64,000 bases of DNA from an uncultured Roseburia sp. (GTDB lineage Bacteria; Bacillota; Clostridia; Lachnospirales; Lachnospiraceae), in contig CAJTOI010000008.1 in assembly GCA_910577925.1 (NCBI GenBank), positions 1 to 64,000 of the forward strand. The letters run 5' to 3'. Under the pieces are notes generated by a model that was given only the letters and a program-made list of their open reading frames with translations, was not told the DNA's origin and did not search any database. A program made the position numbers and the translations under genes. This document shows positions 33,625-40,830 of the stretch, in pieces (the first letter of the stretch is position 1; every line of letters begins with the position of its first letter).

Positions 33625-33653
33625 TTGCGTTTGCGGGATAGATATGCTACAAT
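33625..33653 (+). promoter_or_regulatory. rpmE: Sigma-A promoter of rpmE
   Basis: TTGCGT (33625-33630), a 17-base spacer and TACAAT (33648-33653) lie just after the rho stop. Transcription from here would give rpmE a leader of about 115 bases. Confidence 0.6.
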
Positions 33654-33659
33654 GATACC

Positions 33660-33777
33660 GCTGTTTATTCGGGACAATCTCTTGCGGTAAGTGTCATATG
33701 CGAATCGGGTATACGGGCATAAAGAGATTGGAACAGGTTTGAAACTGATAACGATAAGAAATAAAGAGGTGAAAATC
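33660..33777 (+). promoter_or_regulatory. Structured leader of rpmE, likely L31 autoregulatory leader
   Basis: The leader folds into a hairpin closed by a perfect 9-bp stem, CAATCTCTT (33675-33683) with AAGAGATTG (33722-33730), enclosing a 38-base internal region that can form a smaller stem. Firmicute rpmE genes are known to carry an L31-binding leader for feedback control. Position and size fit; I have not compared it with the published covariance model. Confidence 0.5.
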
Positions 33778-33981
33778 ATGAGAAAAGGAATCCAGCCGGA
33801 TTATCATCAGGCAACTGTTACTTGCAACTGCGGCAATACATTTGTTACGGGCTCTACGAAAGAGGACATCCACGTGGAGATCTGCTCCAAATGTCATCCG
33901 TTCTATACAGGTCAGCAGAAAGCGACGCAGGCGCGCGGACGTATTGACAAGTTCAATAAGAAATACGGCATGAACAAATAG
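33778..33981 (+). CDS. rpmE: 50S ribosomal protein L31
   Basis: The protein has 67 residues and starts MRKGIQPDYHQATVTCNCG, the normal L31 start. It bridges the 50S central protuberance and the 30S head. This is the zinc-binding form: Cys in TCNCGNTF and CSKCHPFYTG give the four ligand positions. In many Firmicutes a second, Cys-less L31 replaces it under zinc shortage; that paralogue is not in this window. Start chosen at the ATG preceded by GAGGTG. Confidence 0.95.
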   Translation: MRKGIQPDYHQATVTCNCGNTFVTGSTKEDIHVEICSKCHPFYTGQQKATQARGRIDKFNKKYGMNK

Positions 33982-34042
33982 TGCAGTGTACTGCACATTG
34001 GCAGGTGCATGCACCGTTGCTGAAAATATGACGGTTACAGAT

Positions 34043-34074
34043 AAGGTTGAGGTTGCAGAATCTCAACCTTTTTT
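34043..34074 (+). terminator. Intrinsic terminator after rpmE
   Basis: A 9-bp stem (AAGGTTGAG / CTCAACCTT, 34043-34051 and 34062-34070) is followed by TTTTGA. It overlaps the region just before the DUF1385 start, so that operon needs its own promoter or read-through. Confidence 0.7.
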
Positions 34075-34093
34075 GACAAAAAGGAAAAAAGCA

Positions 34094-35077
34094 ATGAAAT
34101 ATTCTGGGATTGGCGGACAGGCCGTTATGGAAGGCATCATGATGAAGAATCAGGAGAAGTATGCCGTTGCCGTCCGTATGCCGAATCGGGAGATTACGGT
34201 AGAGGTTTCCGATTATCAGGGAATCATTCACAATAAAAAACTCAGGAATATGCCGATTCTGCGCGGTATATTCAGTTTTATAGAATCGCTTGCCCTCGGG
34301 ATCCGCTCGCTGACGTATTCCGCCTCGTTTTTTGAGGAGGAGAGCGGAGACGGAAAAAAGGACGGGGAGCCCGTGACGGAAGAGGAGCATTCCGATACGC
34401 CTTTTTCCGAGGAGGAGCGCGCGCGGCAGGAGCGGCGTGCAAAACGAAAAGAGGATGCCGTAATGGGCGGCACGGTTGCGCTGTCTGTCGCACTTGCGGT
34501 GGGGATTTTTATGATACTGCCCTACTATCTATCGGTGTTTTTCGGGCGTTTTGTGGAATCGGAACTGCTGCTTGCCCTGTTCGAGGGGGTGATCCGTCTC
34601 GTGATTTTCATCGGTTATGTGGCGGGGATTTCGCTGATGCCGGATATCCGGCGCGTCTATATGTATCACGGGGCAGAGCACAAGTGCATCAACTGCATTG
34701 AGCGCGGACTCGACCTGACGGTGGAGAATGTCAGGGCCAGCTCAAAGCAGCACAAGCGCTGCGGGACAAGCTTTCTGCTGCTTGTGATGCTGATCAGTAT
34801 TGTATTTTTTATGGTTATCCGCGTGGACAGCGGGGCGGGGCGGCTGCTGCTGCGGCTCGTGCTGATCCCTGTGATCGCAGGGGTTTCTTACGAGTTTATC
34901 CGCATAGCGGGACGCAGCGACAATGCTGTCGTCAATCTGCTGAGCAGACCGGGATTATGGCTGCAGAATCTGACTACAAGAGAGCCGGACGATTCCATGA
35001 TTGAGGTGGGGATCGCTTCGGTGGAAGCGGTGTTTGACTGGCGATCCTATGTGGCGGAAATCAGACAAGAGGGATAA
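34094..35077 (+). CDS. DUF1385 family membrane protein (YqhQ-like)
   Basis: The protein has 327 residues. It begins KYSGIGGQAVMEGIMMKN, the diagnostic start of DUF1385 (the family has a nearly invariant GGQAVxEGVMM). Middle and C-terminal helices surround MYHGAEHKCINCIERG, another invariant site with His and Cys that suggests a metal or redox centre. Residues 100-150 are a charged insert. The function is unknown. It is regularly found before prmC and prfA in Clostridia, as here, nine bases from prmC. I start at 34094; the longer frame runs through the rpmE terminator. Confidence 0.9.
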   Translation: MKYSGIGGQAVMEGIMMKNQEKYAVAVRMPNREITVEVSDYQGIIHNKKLRNMPILRGIFSFIESLALGIRSLTYSASFFEEESGDGKKDGEPVTEEEHSDTPFSEEERARQERRAKRKEDAVMGGTVALSVALAVGIFMILPYYLSVFFGRFVESELLLALFEGVIRLVIFIGYVAGISLMPDIRRVYMYHGAEHKCINCIERGLDLTVENVRASSKQHKRCGTSFLLLVMLISIVFFMVIRVDSGAGRLLLRLVLIPVIAGVSYEFIRIAGRSDNAVVNLLSRPGLWLQNLTTREPDDSMIEVGIASVEAVFDWRSYVAEIRQEG

Positions 35078-35085
35078 GAGAAGCG

Positions 35086-35931
35086 ATGACATATCGGGAG
35101 GCAACTGCCGTTGGCGAGAAAATTTTAAATAAAGCCGGGATTGCGGATGCGAAGACAGACGCATGGCTGCTCCTTGAGATGGTGTGCAGAATAGAGGGAA
35201 ACTATGATTTTCGGAGTTTTTACTATCTGCACATGGAGGAGGAGGTTCCGGAGGAACAGATACACGAGTACGAGATTACGCTTAAGAAAAGAGCAGAGCA
35301 TGTACCGCTGCAGTATATCGTGGGCGAGACCGAGTTCATGGGCTTGAAGTTTAAGGTAAATTCGAGCGTGCTGATACCGAGGCAGGATACGGAGACACTC
35401 GTGGAGGAAGCCATAAAGGCGGTAGAGCCCGGCATGCGGGTGCTGGATCTTTGTACCGGCTCCGGCTGCATCATTGTCGGCATTCTGCACAATGTGCCGG
35501 ACGCGACAGGAATGGCGGTGGATATTTCCAAGCAGGCGCTTAATGTGGCGAAGGAAAACGCGAAGCAGAATGATGTTCCGGTTTTGTTCGAGCGCAGTGA
35601 TCTGTTTGACAATGTGTCGGGCATTTACGATGTGATCGTCTCAAATCCTCCCTATATTCCGACGGAGGTCATTGCGGGGCTGATGCCGGAGGTGCGGGAT
35701 TTTGAGCCGATGGAGGCGTTGGACGGCAAGGAGGACGGCCTCTATTTTTACCGGAGAATCGTGGCGGAATGTGCGGATTATCTCGCTCCGGGCGGCTGGC
35801 TTTTGTTTGAGATCGGTTATGACCAGGGGGAGGCGGTTTCCGGGATGCTCCGGGCGGCCGGTTTTTTGGATGTCGCGGTGATTCGGGATTTGGCGGGTAA
35901 TGACAGGGTTGTGAAAGGAAAGAGAGCGTAA
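35086..35931 (+). CDS. prmC: Release factor glutamine methyltransferase PrmC
   Basis: The protein has 281 residues. PrmC methylates the Gln of the GGQ motif in release factors RF1 and RF2. The N-terminal helical domain that grips the factor covers residues 1-80. The methyltransferase domain has VLDLCTGSGCIIVGIL for S-adenosylmethionine and the catalytic VSNPPYIPTEV, whose NPPY binds the substrate Gln amide. Its stop overlaps the prfA start (TAATG), so enzyme and substrate are co-translated. Confidence 0.95.
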   Translation: MTYREATAVGEKILNKAGIADAKTDAWLLLEMVCRIEGNYDFRSFYYLHMEEEVPEEQIHEYEITLKKRAEHVPLQYIVGETEFMGLKFKVNSSVLIPRQDTETLVEEAIKAVEPGMRVLDLCTGSGCIIVGILHNVPDATGMAVDISKQALNVAKENAKQNDVPVLFERSDLFDNVSGIYDVIVSNPPYIPTEVIAGLMPEVRDFEPMEALDGKEDGLYFYRRIVAECADYLAPGGWLLFEIGYDQGEAVSGMLRAAGFLDVAVIRDLAGNDRVVKGKRA

Positions 35932-37004
35932 TGTTTGATAAGTTAGAGGATTTGTTGATCCGTTTTGAGGAATTGATGAGCGAACTGAGCGAGCCGGATG
36001 TGGCGAACAATCCGGAGCGCTTCCGCAGGCTGATGAAGGAACAGAGTGACCTGACACCGATTGTCGAGGCGTATAAGGAATATAAGCGGTGCAGACAGAG
36101 CATTGAGGACTCGCTTGCGATGCTTGAGGAGGAATCCGACGAGGAGATGCGGGAGCTCGCGAAGGAGGAACTCGGCGAGGCCAGAAAACGCGTGGAGGAG
36201 CTTGAGACGGAGCTTAAGATTCTGCTGCTCCCGAAGGACCCGAACGACGACAAGAATGTGATCGTGGAAATCCGCGCGGGCGCGGGCGGGGATGAGGCGG
36301 CGCTGTTCGCGGCCGAAATATACCGCATGTATCAGCACTATGCGGAGGAGAAGCGCTGGAAGACCGAGATTATGGAGGCGGACGAGACCGGCATCGGCGG
36401 AATGAAGAGCGTGACTTTTATGTTAAACGGTGCGGGGGCCTATTCCGTGATGAAATACGAATCGGGCGTACACCGGGTACAGCGCGTGCCGGAGACGGAG
36501 TCCGGCGGCCGCATCCACACCTCGACAATCACGGTGGCCGTGATGCCGGAAGCGGAGGAGGTCGATGTGCAGATTGACGAGAAGGATATCCGCATCGATG
36601 TCTGCCGTTCTTCGGGTGCGGGCGGACAGTGTGTCAACACCACGGACTCCGCGGTACGCCTGACGCATATTCCGACCGGGATTGTGATTTACAGCCAGAC
36701 CGAGAAATCACAGATTCAGAATCGCGCGAAGGCGTTTGCCCTGCTGCGCACGAAGCTGTACGATCTGGAGCAGCAGAAAGCGCATGACGCGGAGGCGGAG
36801 TTGCGCAAGAGCCAGGTGGGAACCGGCGACCGCTCGGAGAAAATCCGCACCTATAATTTCCCGCAGGGACGTGTGACGGACCACAGAATCAATCTGACGC
36901 TTTATAAGCTTGACAAGATTATGAACGGGGATATTCAGGAGATCATCGACGCGTGCATTGCAGCCGACCAGGCGGCAAAGCTTGCAAAGATGAATGAAGC
37001 GTAG
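35931..37004 (+). CDS. prfA: Peptide chain release factor 1
   Basis: The protein has 357 residues, full length. RF1 reads UAA and UAG stop codons. The codon-recognition domain has the PxT-type tripeptide region, seen as RVPETESGGRIHTST, and the catalytic loop is SSGAGGQCVNTTDSAVRLTH with the GGQ that PrmC methylates. It is the last gene of the DUF1385-prmC-prfA operon. The final 11 codons lie within a 59-bp unit that is repeated immediately downstream. Confidence 0.96.
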   Translation: MFDKLEDLLIRFEELMSELSEPDVANNPERFRRLMKEQSDLTPIVEAYKEYKRCRQSIEDSLAMLEEESDEEMRELAKEELGEARKRVEELETELKILLLPKDPNDDKNVIVEIRAGAGGDEAALFAAEIYRMYQHYAEEKRWKTEIMEADETGIGGMKSVTFMLNGAGAYSVMKYESGVHRVQRVPETESGGRIHTSTITVAVMPEAEEVDVQIDEKDIRIDVCRSSGAGGQCVNTTDSAVRLTHIPTGIVIYSQTEKSQIQNRAKAFALLRTKLYDLEQQKAHDAEAELRKSQVGTGDRSEKIRTYNFPQGRVTDHRINLTLYKLDKIMNGDIQEIIDACIAADQAAKLAKMNEA

Positions 37005-37100
37005 GTTCGCCTGGTCGGCATTCGACCGAGGCGGCAAAGCTTGCAAAGATGAATGAAGCGTAGGTTCGCCTAGTCGGCATTCGACCGAGGCGGCAAAGCT
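36971..37100 (+). repeat. 59-bp tandem duplication across the prfA stop codon
   Basis: A 59-bp unit starting GGCGGCAAAGCTTGCAAAGA begins at 36971 inside prfA, is repeated at 37030 with one difference, and begins a third time at 37089 for about 12 bases before diverging. The unit holds the last 11 prfA codons, its TAG and 25 bases of 3' sequence. The near identity suggests recent slippage or unequal exchange. The prfA protein is unaffected because the first stop is used. Confidence 0.85.
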
Positions 37101-37188
37101 AAGCCGCATGCAAAATGAGGGCTGGAAGCCTTGATTTTACCGGGTTTCTTCAAATTATGCAGTTGACAGAAAAACAATAATTTTATGA

Positions 37189-37230
37189 AAAAGACGGACT
37201 TTGACACATGTCATCGTCCGTCTTTTCTTT
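37189..37230 (+). terminator. Intrinsic terminator after prfA
   Basis: A 10-bp stem (AAAAGACGGA / TCCGTCTTTT, ending at 37226) encloses a loop of 18 bases with an inner stem, and T-rich sequence follows. It ends the prmC-prfA transcript. Confidence 0.75.
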
Positions 37231-37330
37231 GTTGTTTTATTGCGTGTAAAAAGATGGTTGTGATAGCTGTGGCAGTTGGGTATAATATAGTTACAGATGG
37301 ATAGACTGATTGAGAAAGAAGGTGTTATAT

Positions 37331-37567
37331 ATGCTTTCGTTACAAGGGTATTATGATGGTACAGCCGTTCAGACATTAGAAAAGATAACTGCGAAGAAGA
37401 ACCAGAAATTGATAATTACGATTTTAGATGAGTTTATAGAGGAGACACCAAAGAAGAGCAATACATCTGCCAGAGGTTCGCTGGAAAAGTATGCCAATAC
37501 AGCCTTATGGGAGGAGGAAGGAACAGCTTGGGAGAAAGCGGCAGGTGAGAAATATGGTAATTCTTGA
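37331..37567 (+). CDS. Putative antitoxin of a PIN-type toxin-antitoxin pair
   Basis: The protein has 78 residues. The N-terminal third (SLQGYYDGTAVQTLEKITAK) resembles short VapB/Phd-like antitoxins found next to PIN proteins in Clostridia; the C-terminal half is a charged helix expected to wrap the toxin. I recognise no named DNA-binding domain with certainty. Its end overlaps the toxin start by 14 bases, the usual coupled arrangement. The pair is more AT-rich than prfA, suggesting transfer. Confidence 0.65.
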   Translation: MLSLQGYYDGTAVQTLEKITAKKNQKLIITILDEFIEETPKKSNTSARGSLEKYANTALWEEEGTAWEKAAGEKYGNS

Positions 37568-37919
37568 CGCAAATGTTATTTTGAGGTATCTATTGAATGA
37601 TAATGAAGAAATGGCTTCAGAAGCTGAGAAGATTATCAGAAGCCATACAGCGTTGGTTACGATTGAGGTTGTTGCAGAAGTCATCTATGTGCTGAAACGA
37701 GTGTATGCTGTCGACAGAGAGGAAATCAAAGAGTCAGTTTTGGAATTTCTCTCTGAGGTGCAGGTGGAGGAACGAGAGATTTTGGTGCATGGAATTGAAA
37801 CATACGCAGAGCAGAATTTAGATTTTGTGGACTGTATTTTATACGCATATAAGTGTGTGAAAAAACATGATATTCTTACATTTGATAAGAAATTGAAAAA
37901 AATGCTAGCTAGTGTATAA
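37554..37919 (+). CDS. PIN-domain ribonuclease toxin (VapC-like)
   Basis: The protein has 121 residues and starts VILDANVILRYLLNDNEEM, where Asp near the N-terminus is the first metal ligand of a PIN nuclease. A Glu follows in TIEVVAEVIYVLKR, and LDFVDCILYAYKC and ILTFDKKLKKM give the remaining Asp residues. PIN toxins cut tRNA or other RNA when the antitoxin is lost. I start it at 37554, inside the antitoxin frame, because the domain begins there. A terminator follows directly, so the pair forms one small operon. Confidence 0.8.
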   Translation: MVILDANVILRYLLNDNEEMASEAEKIIRSHTALVTIEVVAEVIYVLKRVYAVDREEIKESVLEFLSEVQVEEREILVHGIETYAEQNLDFVDCILYAYKCVKKHDILTFDKKLKKMLASV

Positions 37920-37926
37920 AGCGTGG

Positions 37927-37957
37927 AGCCAGGCATATCAATGCTTGGCTTTTTTTA
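37927..37957 (+). terminator. Intrinsic terminator after the toxin-antitoxin pair
   Basis: AGCCAGGCA pairs with TGCTTGGCT (37927-37935 and 37942-37950, one wobble), followed by seven T. Confidence 0.75.
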
Positions 37958-38082
37958 GCTCTTTTACAAAATTGCGGAACTTTTTTATTATATTATATCA
38001 CAGTATCTATCTCTCATCATATATGCTCGTTTCGTTGGAGGCACATGTTCCAAGCCCTTTTTCAGGAATGAGTCAGTGTCTG

Positions 38083-39438
38083 TCACACGGTTTTCTGCAG
38101 TTGTTTAAAATATCGGTAAACCATCGGCACCGCCAGAGCAAACGCCAGCACGTCCGCAGCCGGGCCGGACATCTGCATGCCGATCAATCCGAACAGGTTC
38201 GGCAGGATGAGCAGCGCCGGGATATAGAAAACCAGCTGGCGGCTGAAAATCAGCACACTGCTCGAGAGCGGTTTTCCGACAATCTGAAACAGCGTGTTTG
38301 CACTCTGCATATAATTGGAAAACGGGAGCGCCAGACAGATCAGGCGGAGCGCTGCGGCGCCCACACGGATTACCTCGGGATCATCGCGGAAGATTCCGAT
38401 CAGAAAGGGCGCCAGCAAAAAGCCCGCCGCGCCGAATGCACACATACTGAGCGTGCTGACTTTGAGCGCATAGGAAAACCCTTCTTTTACGCGCGGGTAA
38501 TTCTTCATTCCGTGCGCGTAGCCGATCACCGGCTGACTGCCCTGATTCATCCCGATCGACACGGCATTGGTCAGATACATCAGACGGCCGCAGATGCTCA
38601 TCGCGGCAATCGCCGCATCTCCCCATCTACCGGAAACCGTATTCAGCAGAACATTTGCGATCATATTGCAGCCGTGACGGCACAGACTCGGAGAACCGAT
38701 GGAAAACAGGCGCAAATAATCCTTCGGCACTTTTGAGATATTTCGGAAGGACAGGCGCACCTGCGTCGTTTTGCGCACATAATAGCGAATCATCAAAAAC
38801 CATGCGATCACCTGGCTTACCGCGGTGGCAATCGCCGCACCGCGGATTCCCATCTGCAGACCGAAAATAAACACCGGATCCAGGATCATATTCAGGACGC
38901 CTCCGGCCACCTGTCCTATCATGCTTTCTCTGCTCTTGCCTTCTGCGCGCAGACACTGGCCCAGGGCCAGGCTGCTGGCAGCAAACGGCGCCGCGGGCAG
39001 AAGAAAACGGCTGTAATCGAGCGCGTAGGGGACGATTGTGTCCGTCGCGCCGAGCAGCCGCATCAGCGGCGCTCCGCCGAGCAGTCCGACGACGGCCACG
39101 ACGATTCCGAATGCAAAAGAGAGAAAGAAAGCGGTGCTGAAAATAATATCTGCCTGTTTGTTTTCTTTTGCCCCGAGGAGGCTCGACACAAGTGTGGAAC
39201 CGCCGGTCCCCACCCAGAAGCCCAGGGCAGTCAGCACCATCATAACAGAGAAGACGACGCCGACCGCTGCGGTTGCGCTCGTACCGATTCTCCCGACAAA
39301 GAAAGTGTCTGCGAGATTGTAAATGCTGGTGACGAGCGTCGTAACCATACTCGGCACGGCCATAGAGAGGATCAGCGGGCCCACCGGGGCCGTTGTCATA
39401 TGTTCGTATTGTTCCTGGGGTGTTTTTTCGTTTTTCAT
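38083..39438 (-). CDS. MATE family efflux transporter
   Basis: The protein has 451 residues with 12 hydrophobic helices in two similar halves. MATE features are visible at TTAPVGPLILSMAVPSMVTTL (helix 1) and NLADTFFVGRIGTSATAAVG (helix 2). It is an ion-driven exporter of drugs or metabolites. I start at 39438 with GAGGAAAAC before the ATG. It lies 39 bases downstream of the YheO-like regulator on the same strand and is therefore part of one arm of the RidA/C-S lyase locus, perhaps exporting a product or toxic thiol. The export role is inference. Confidence 0.9.
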   Translation of the reverse strand: MKNEKTPQEQYEHMTTAPVGPLILSMAVPSMVTTLVTSIYNLADTFFVGRIGTSATAAVGVVFSVMMVLTALGFWVGTGGSTLVSSLLGAKENKQADIIFSTAFFLSFAFGIVVAVVGLLGGAPLMRLLGATDTIVPYALDYSRFLLPAAPFAASSLALGQCLRAEGKSRESMIGQVAGGVLNMILDPVFIFGLQMGIRGAAIATAVSQVIAWFLMIRYYVRKTTQVRLSFRNISKVPKDYLRLFSIGSPSLCRHGCNMIANVLLNTVSGRWGDAAIAAMSICGRLMYLTNAVSIGMNQGSQPVIGYAHGMKNYPRVKEGFSYALKVSTLSMCAFGAAGFLLAPFLIGIFRDDPEVIRVGAAALRLICLALPFSNYMQSANTLFQIVGKPLSSSVLIFSRQLVFYIPALLILPNLFGLIGMQMSGPAADVLAFALAVPMVYRYFKQLQKTV

Positions 39439-39477
39439 TGTTTTCCTCATGCCCGCACTGTATTTGTGCGTATTGCT

Positions 39478-40119
39478 TTATTGTTCGCGTTTGTTCAGAT
39501 ACCGGTAAACGGTAGGCACCGATACAAAGAGCTGTGCGGCGATTTCCGGCACGGAGCCCTTTACATTGAGAATGCCTTCGTCGCTCATCCGGTGGACAAT
39601 GCGCACTTTTTCATGAATGGACATCCGCGCAGGGGAAATTCCGCTTTCCGCAATGATTTCCTGAATGCGGTCCCGCATCAGGCCGGACATCGGCTTATCG
39701 AGACTTTCGGAAAACTCCGTATTTTCACATCGGGTCAGGTTAAACCATTCCAGAAGATTTGATACCGCATTATTCAGGTTCTGCACGGCGTTCATATCCT
39801 TATTGATACATAAAAGGCCGATGAGACGTCCTTCATTTTTAATAAAGTAAGTGGAGGAGAGAAATTCTCCGTTTTTATTCCGTCCGGTGTAATTCGTCAG
39901 GTAGTCTGCATTGATATAGGAACCTTTGTCAATGATGTCTCTCGCGAAGTCTGTGAGGGGGTTGCCGATATCCCGGCCGGATACGTTGTTACGGATGGCG
40001 ACCAGCGAATGTTCGGGGTCCGCCACATCGTGGACGGCTATTTCGCTGCCGGGACCGCACACCTGCGCTAAAAAAGGGACGATATTGATGTATGTCTGTA
40101 ATACTTCGGGATCTGTCAT
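39478..40119 (-). CDS. YheO/DauR-type regulator (PAS-like domain plus helix-turn-helix)
   Basis: The protein has 213 residues. Residues 1-110 form the YheO-like PAS domain (VPFLAQVCGPGSEIAVHDV at the start, SSTYFIKNEGRLIGLLCIN at the end). Residues 150-213 carry a helix-turn-helix of the DauR type, ending SVPEIAAQLFVSVPTVYRYLN. The relative DauR controls D-arginine catabolism and a YheO-type relative lies near sulfur-relay genes in E. coli. Here it faces away from RidA, a permease and a C-S lyase fusion, so it probably senses an amino acid and controls both arms. Confidence 0.88.
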   Translation of the reverse strand: MTDPEVLQTYINIVPFLAQVCGPGSEIAVHDVADPEHSLVAIRNNVSGRDIGNPLTDFARDIIDKGSYINADYLTNYTGRNKNGEFLSSTYFIKNEGRLIGLLCINKDMNAVQNLNNAVSNLLEWFNLTRCENTEFSESLDKPMSGLMRDRIQEIIAESGISPARMSIHEKVRIVHRMSDEGILNVKGSVPEIAAQLFVSVPTVYRYLNKREQ

Positions 40120-40248
40120 ATGGATTTACCTGCCTTGCTTTTGCATGTCACGATTAATATTACTATTGTATCACGCAGTGGAAATATCTGCAAGTTCGGC
40201 GCCGCCGCTGCCGCCGGACATAATTATTAAAAAAATGTGATAAAATTC

Positions 40249-40277
40249 TTTACAATATGAGAAAAATATTATAGTAT
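40249..40277 (+). promoter_or_regulatory. Sigma-A promoter of the RidA operon
   Basis: TTTACA (40249-40254), a 17-base spacer and TAGTAT (40272-40277) lie about 75 bases before the RidA ATG, in the divergent gap. Confidence 0.5.
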
Positions 40278-40290
40278 ATAGGTACAAATG

Positions 40291-40322
40291 ATAATAAAAT
40301 TATTGATTGATAATTTTATTAT
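40291..40322. promoter_or_regulatory. Perfect 13-bp inverted repeat, candidate operator
   Basis: ATAATAAAATTAT (40291-40303) and its complement (40310-40322) are separated by six bases, just after the -10 box of the RidA promoter. The position fits an operator for the divergent YheO-like regulator or an AT-rich mRNA hairpin in the leader. Confidence 0.45.
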
Positions 40323-40353
40323 TGTAAAAACCAATAGAAAAGGAGAGAATATT

Positions 40354-40734
40354 ATGGGAAAAACGGTGATTTCCACCAAAAACGCGCCGGCAGCGATAGG
40401 CCCGTATTCGCAGGGAATTGATGCAAACGGGACTGTCTATGTGTCGGGGCAGCTTCCGGTGGATCCGGAAACGGGAGAGTTTGCAGGGGAGGATATTTCG
40501 AGTCAGGCGGAGCAATCCCTGAAAAATGTGCAGGCGGTTCTCGCGGAAGCGGGACTTACCCTGGAGCATGTGGTGAAGGCAACGGTCTTCTTACAGAATA
40601 TGGGGGATTTTGCGGCGATGAACGAAGTGTACGCCCGTTATTTTACGGGGGACTGTCCGGCGAGATCGGCGGTTCAGGCTGTGGCTCTGCCCAAAGGCGC
40701 GCTGGTTGAGATCGAAGCGATAGCCGTCAGATAA
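40354..40734 (+). CDS. RidA family enamine/imine deaminase
   Basis: The protein has 126 residues. RidA hydrolyses reactive 2-aminoacrylate and related enamines to keto acids and ammonia, protecting pyridoxal-phosphate enzymes. Hallmarks: NAPAAIGPYSQGIDANGTVYVSGQLP near the start is split over residues 9-34, the substrate Arg is in PARSAVQAVALPKGALVEIEAIA, and the trimer interface Glu is in the last strand. I start at 40354, with AGGAGAG upstream. The first gene of an operon with a permease and a C-S lyase, it fits as the scavenger of the aminoacrylate that such a lyase releases. Confidence 0.94.
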   Translation: MGKTVISTKNAPAAIGPYSQGIDANGTVYVSGQLPVDPETGEFAGEDISSQAEQSLKNVQAVLAEAGLTLEHVVKATVFLQNMGDFAAMNEVYARYFTGDCPARSAVQAVALPKGALVEIEAIAVR

Positions 40735-40830
40735 GCGGTCTGCGTGTCGCATTTTCCGGGCAGAATTGCACCGAAAGTCAAAGGGAGATTGATTGATGTG
40801 CAAAATGTTGTATAATGAGGAGGTACGGAT

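Noticed and set aside
36971..37100. CRISPR-like repeats after prfA
   Set aside because: The units are directly adjacent with no spacers and include coding sequence, so this is a tandem duplication.
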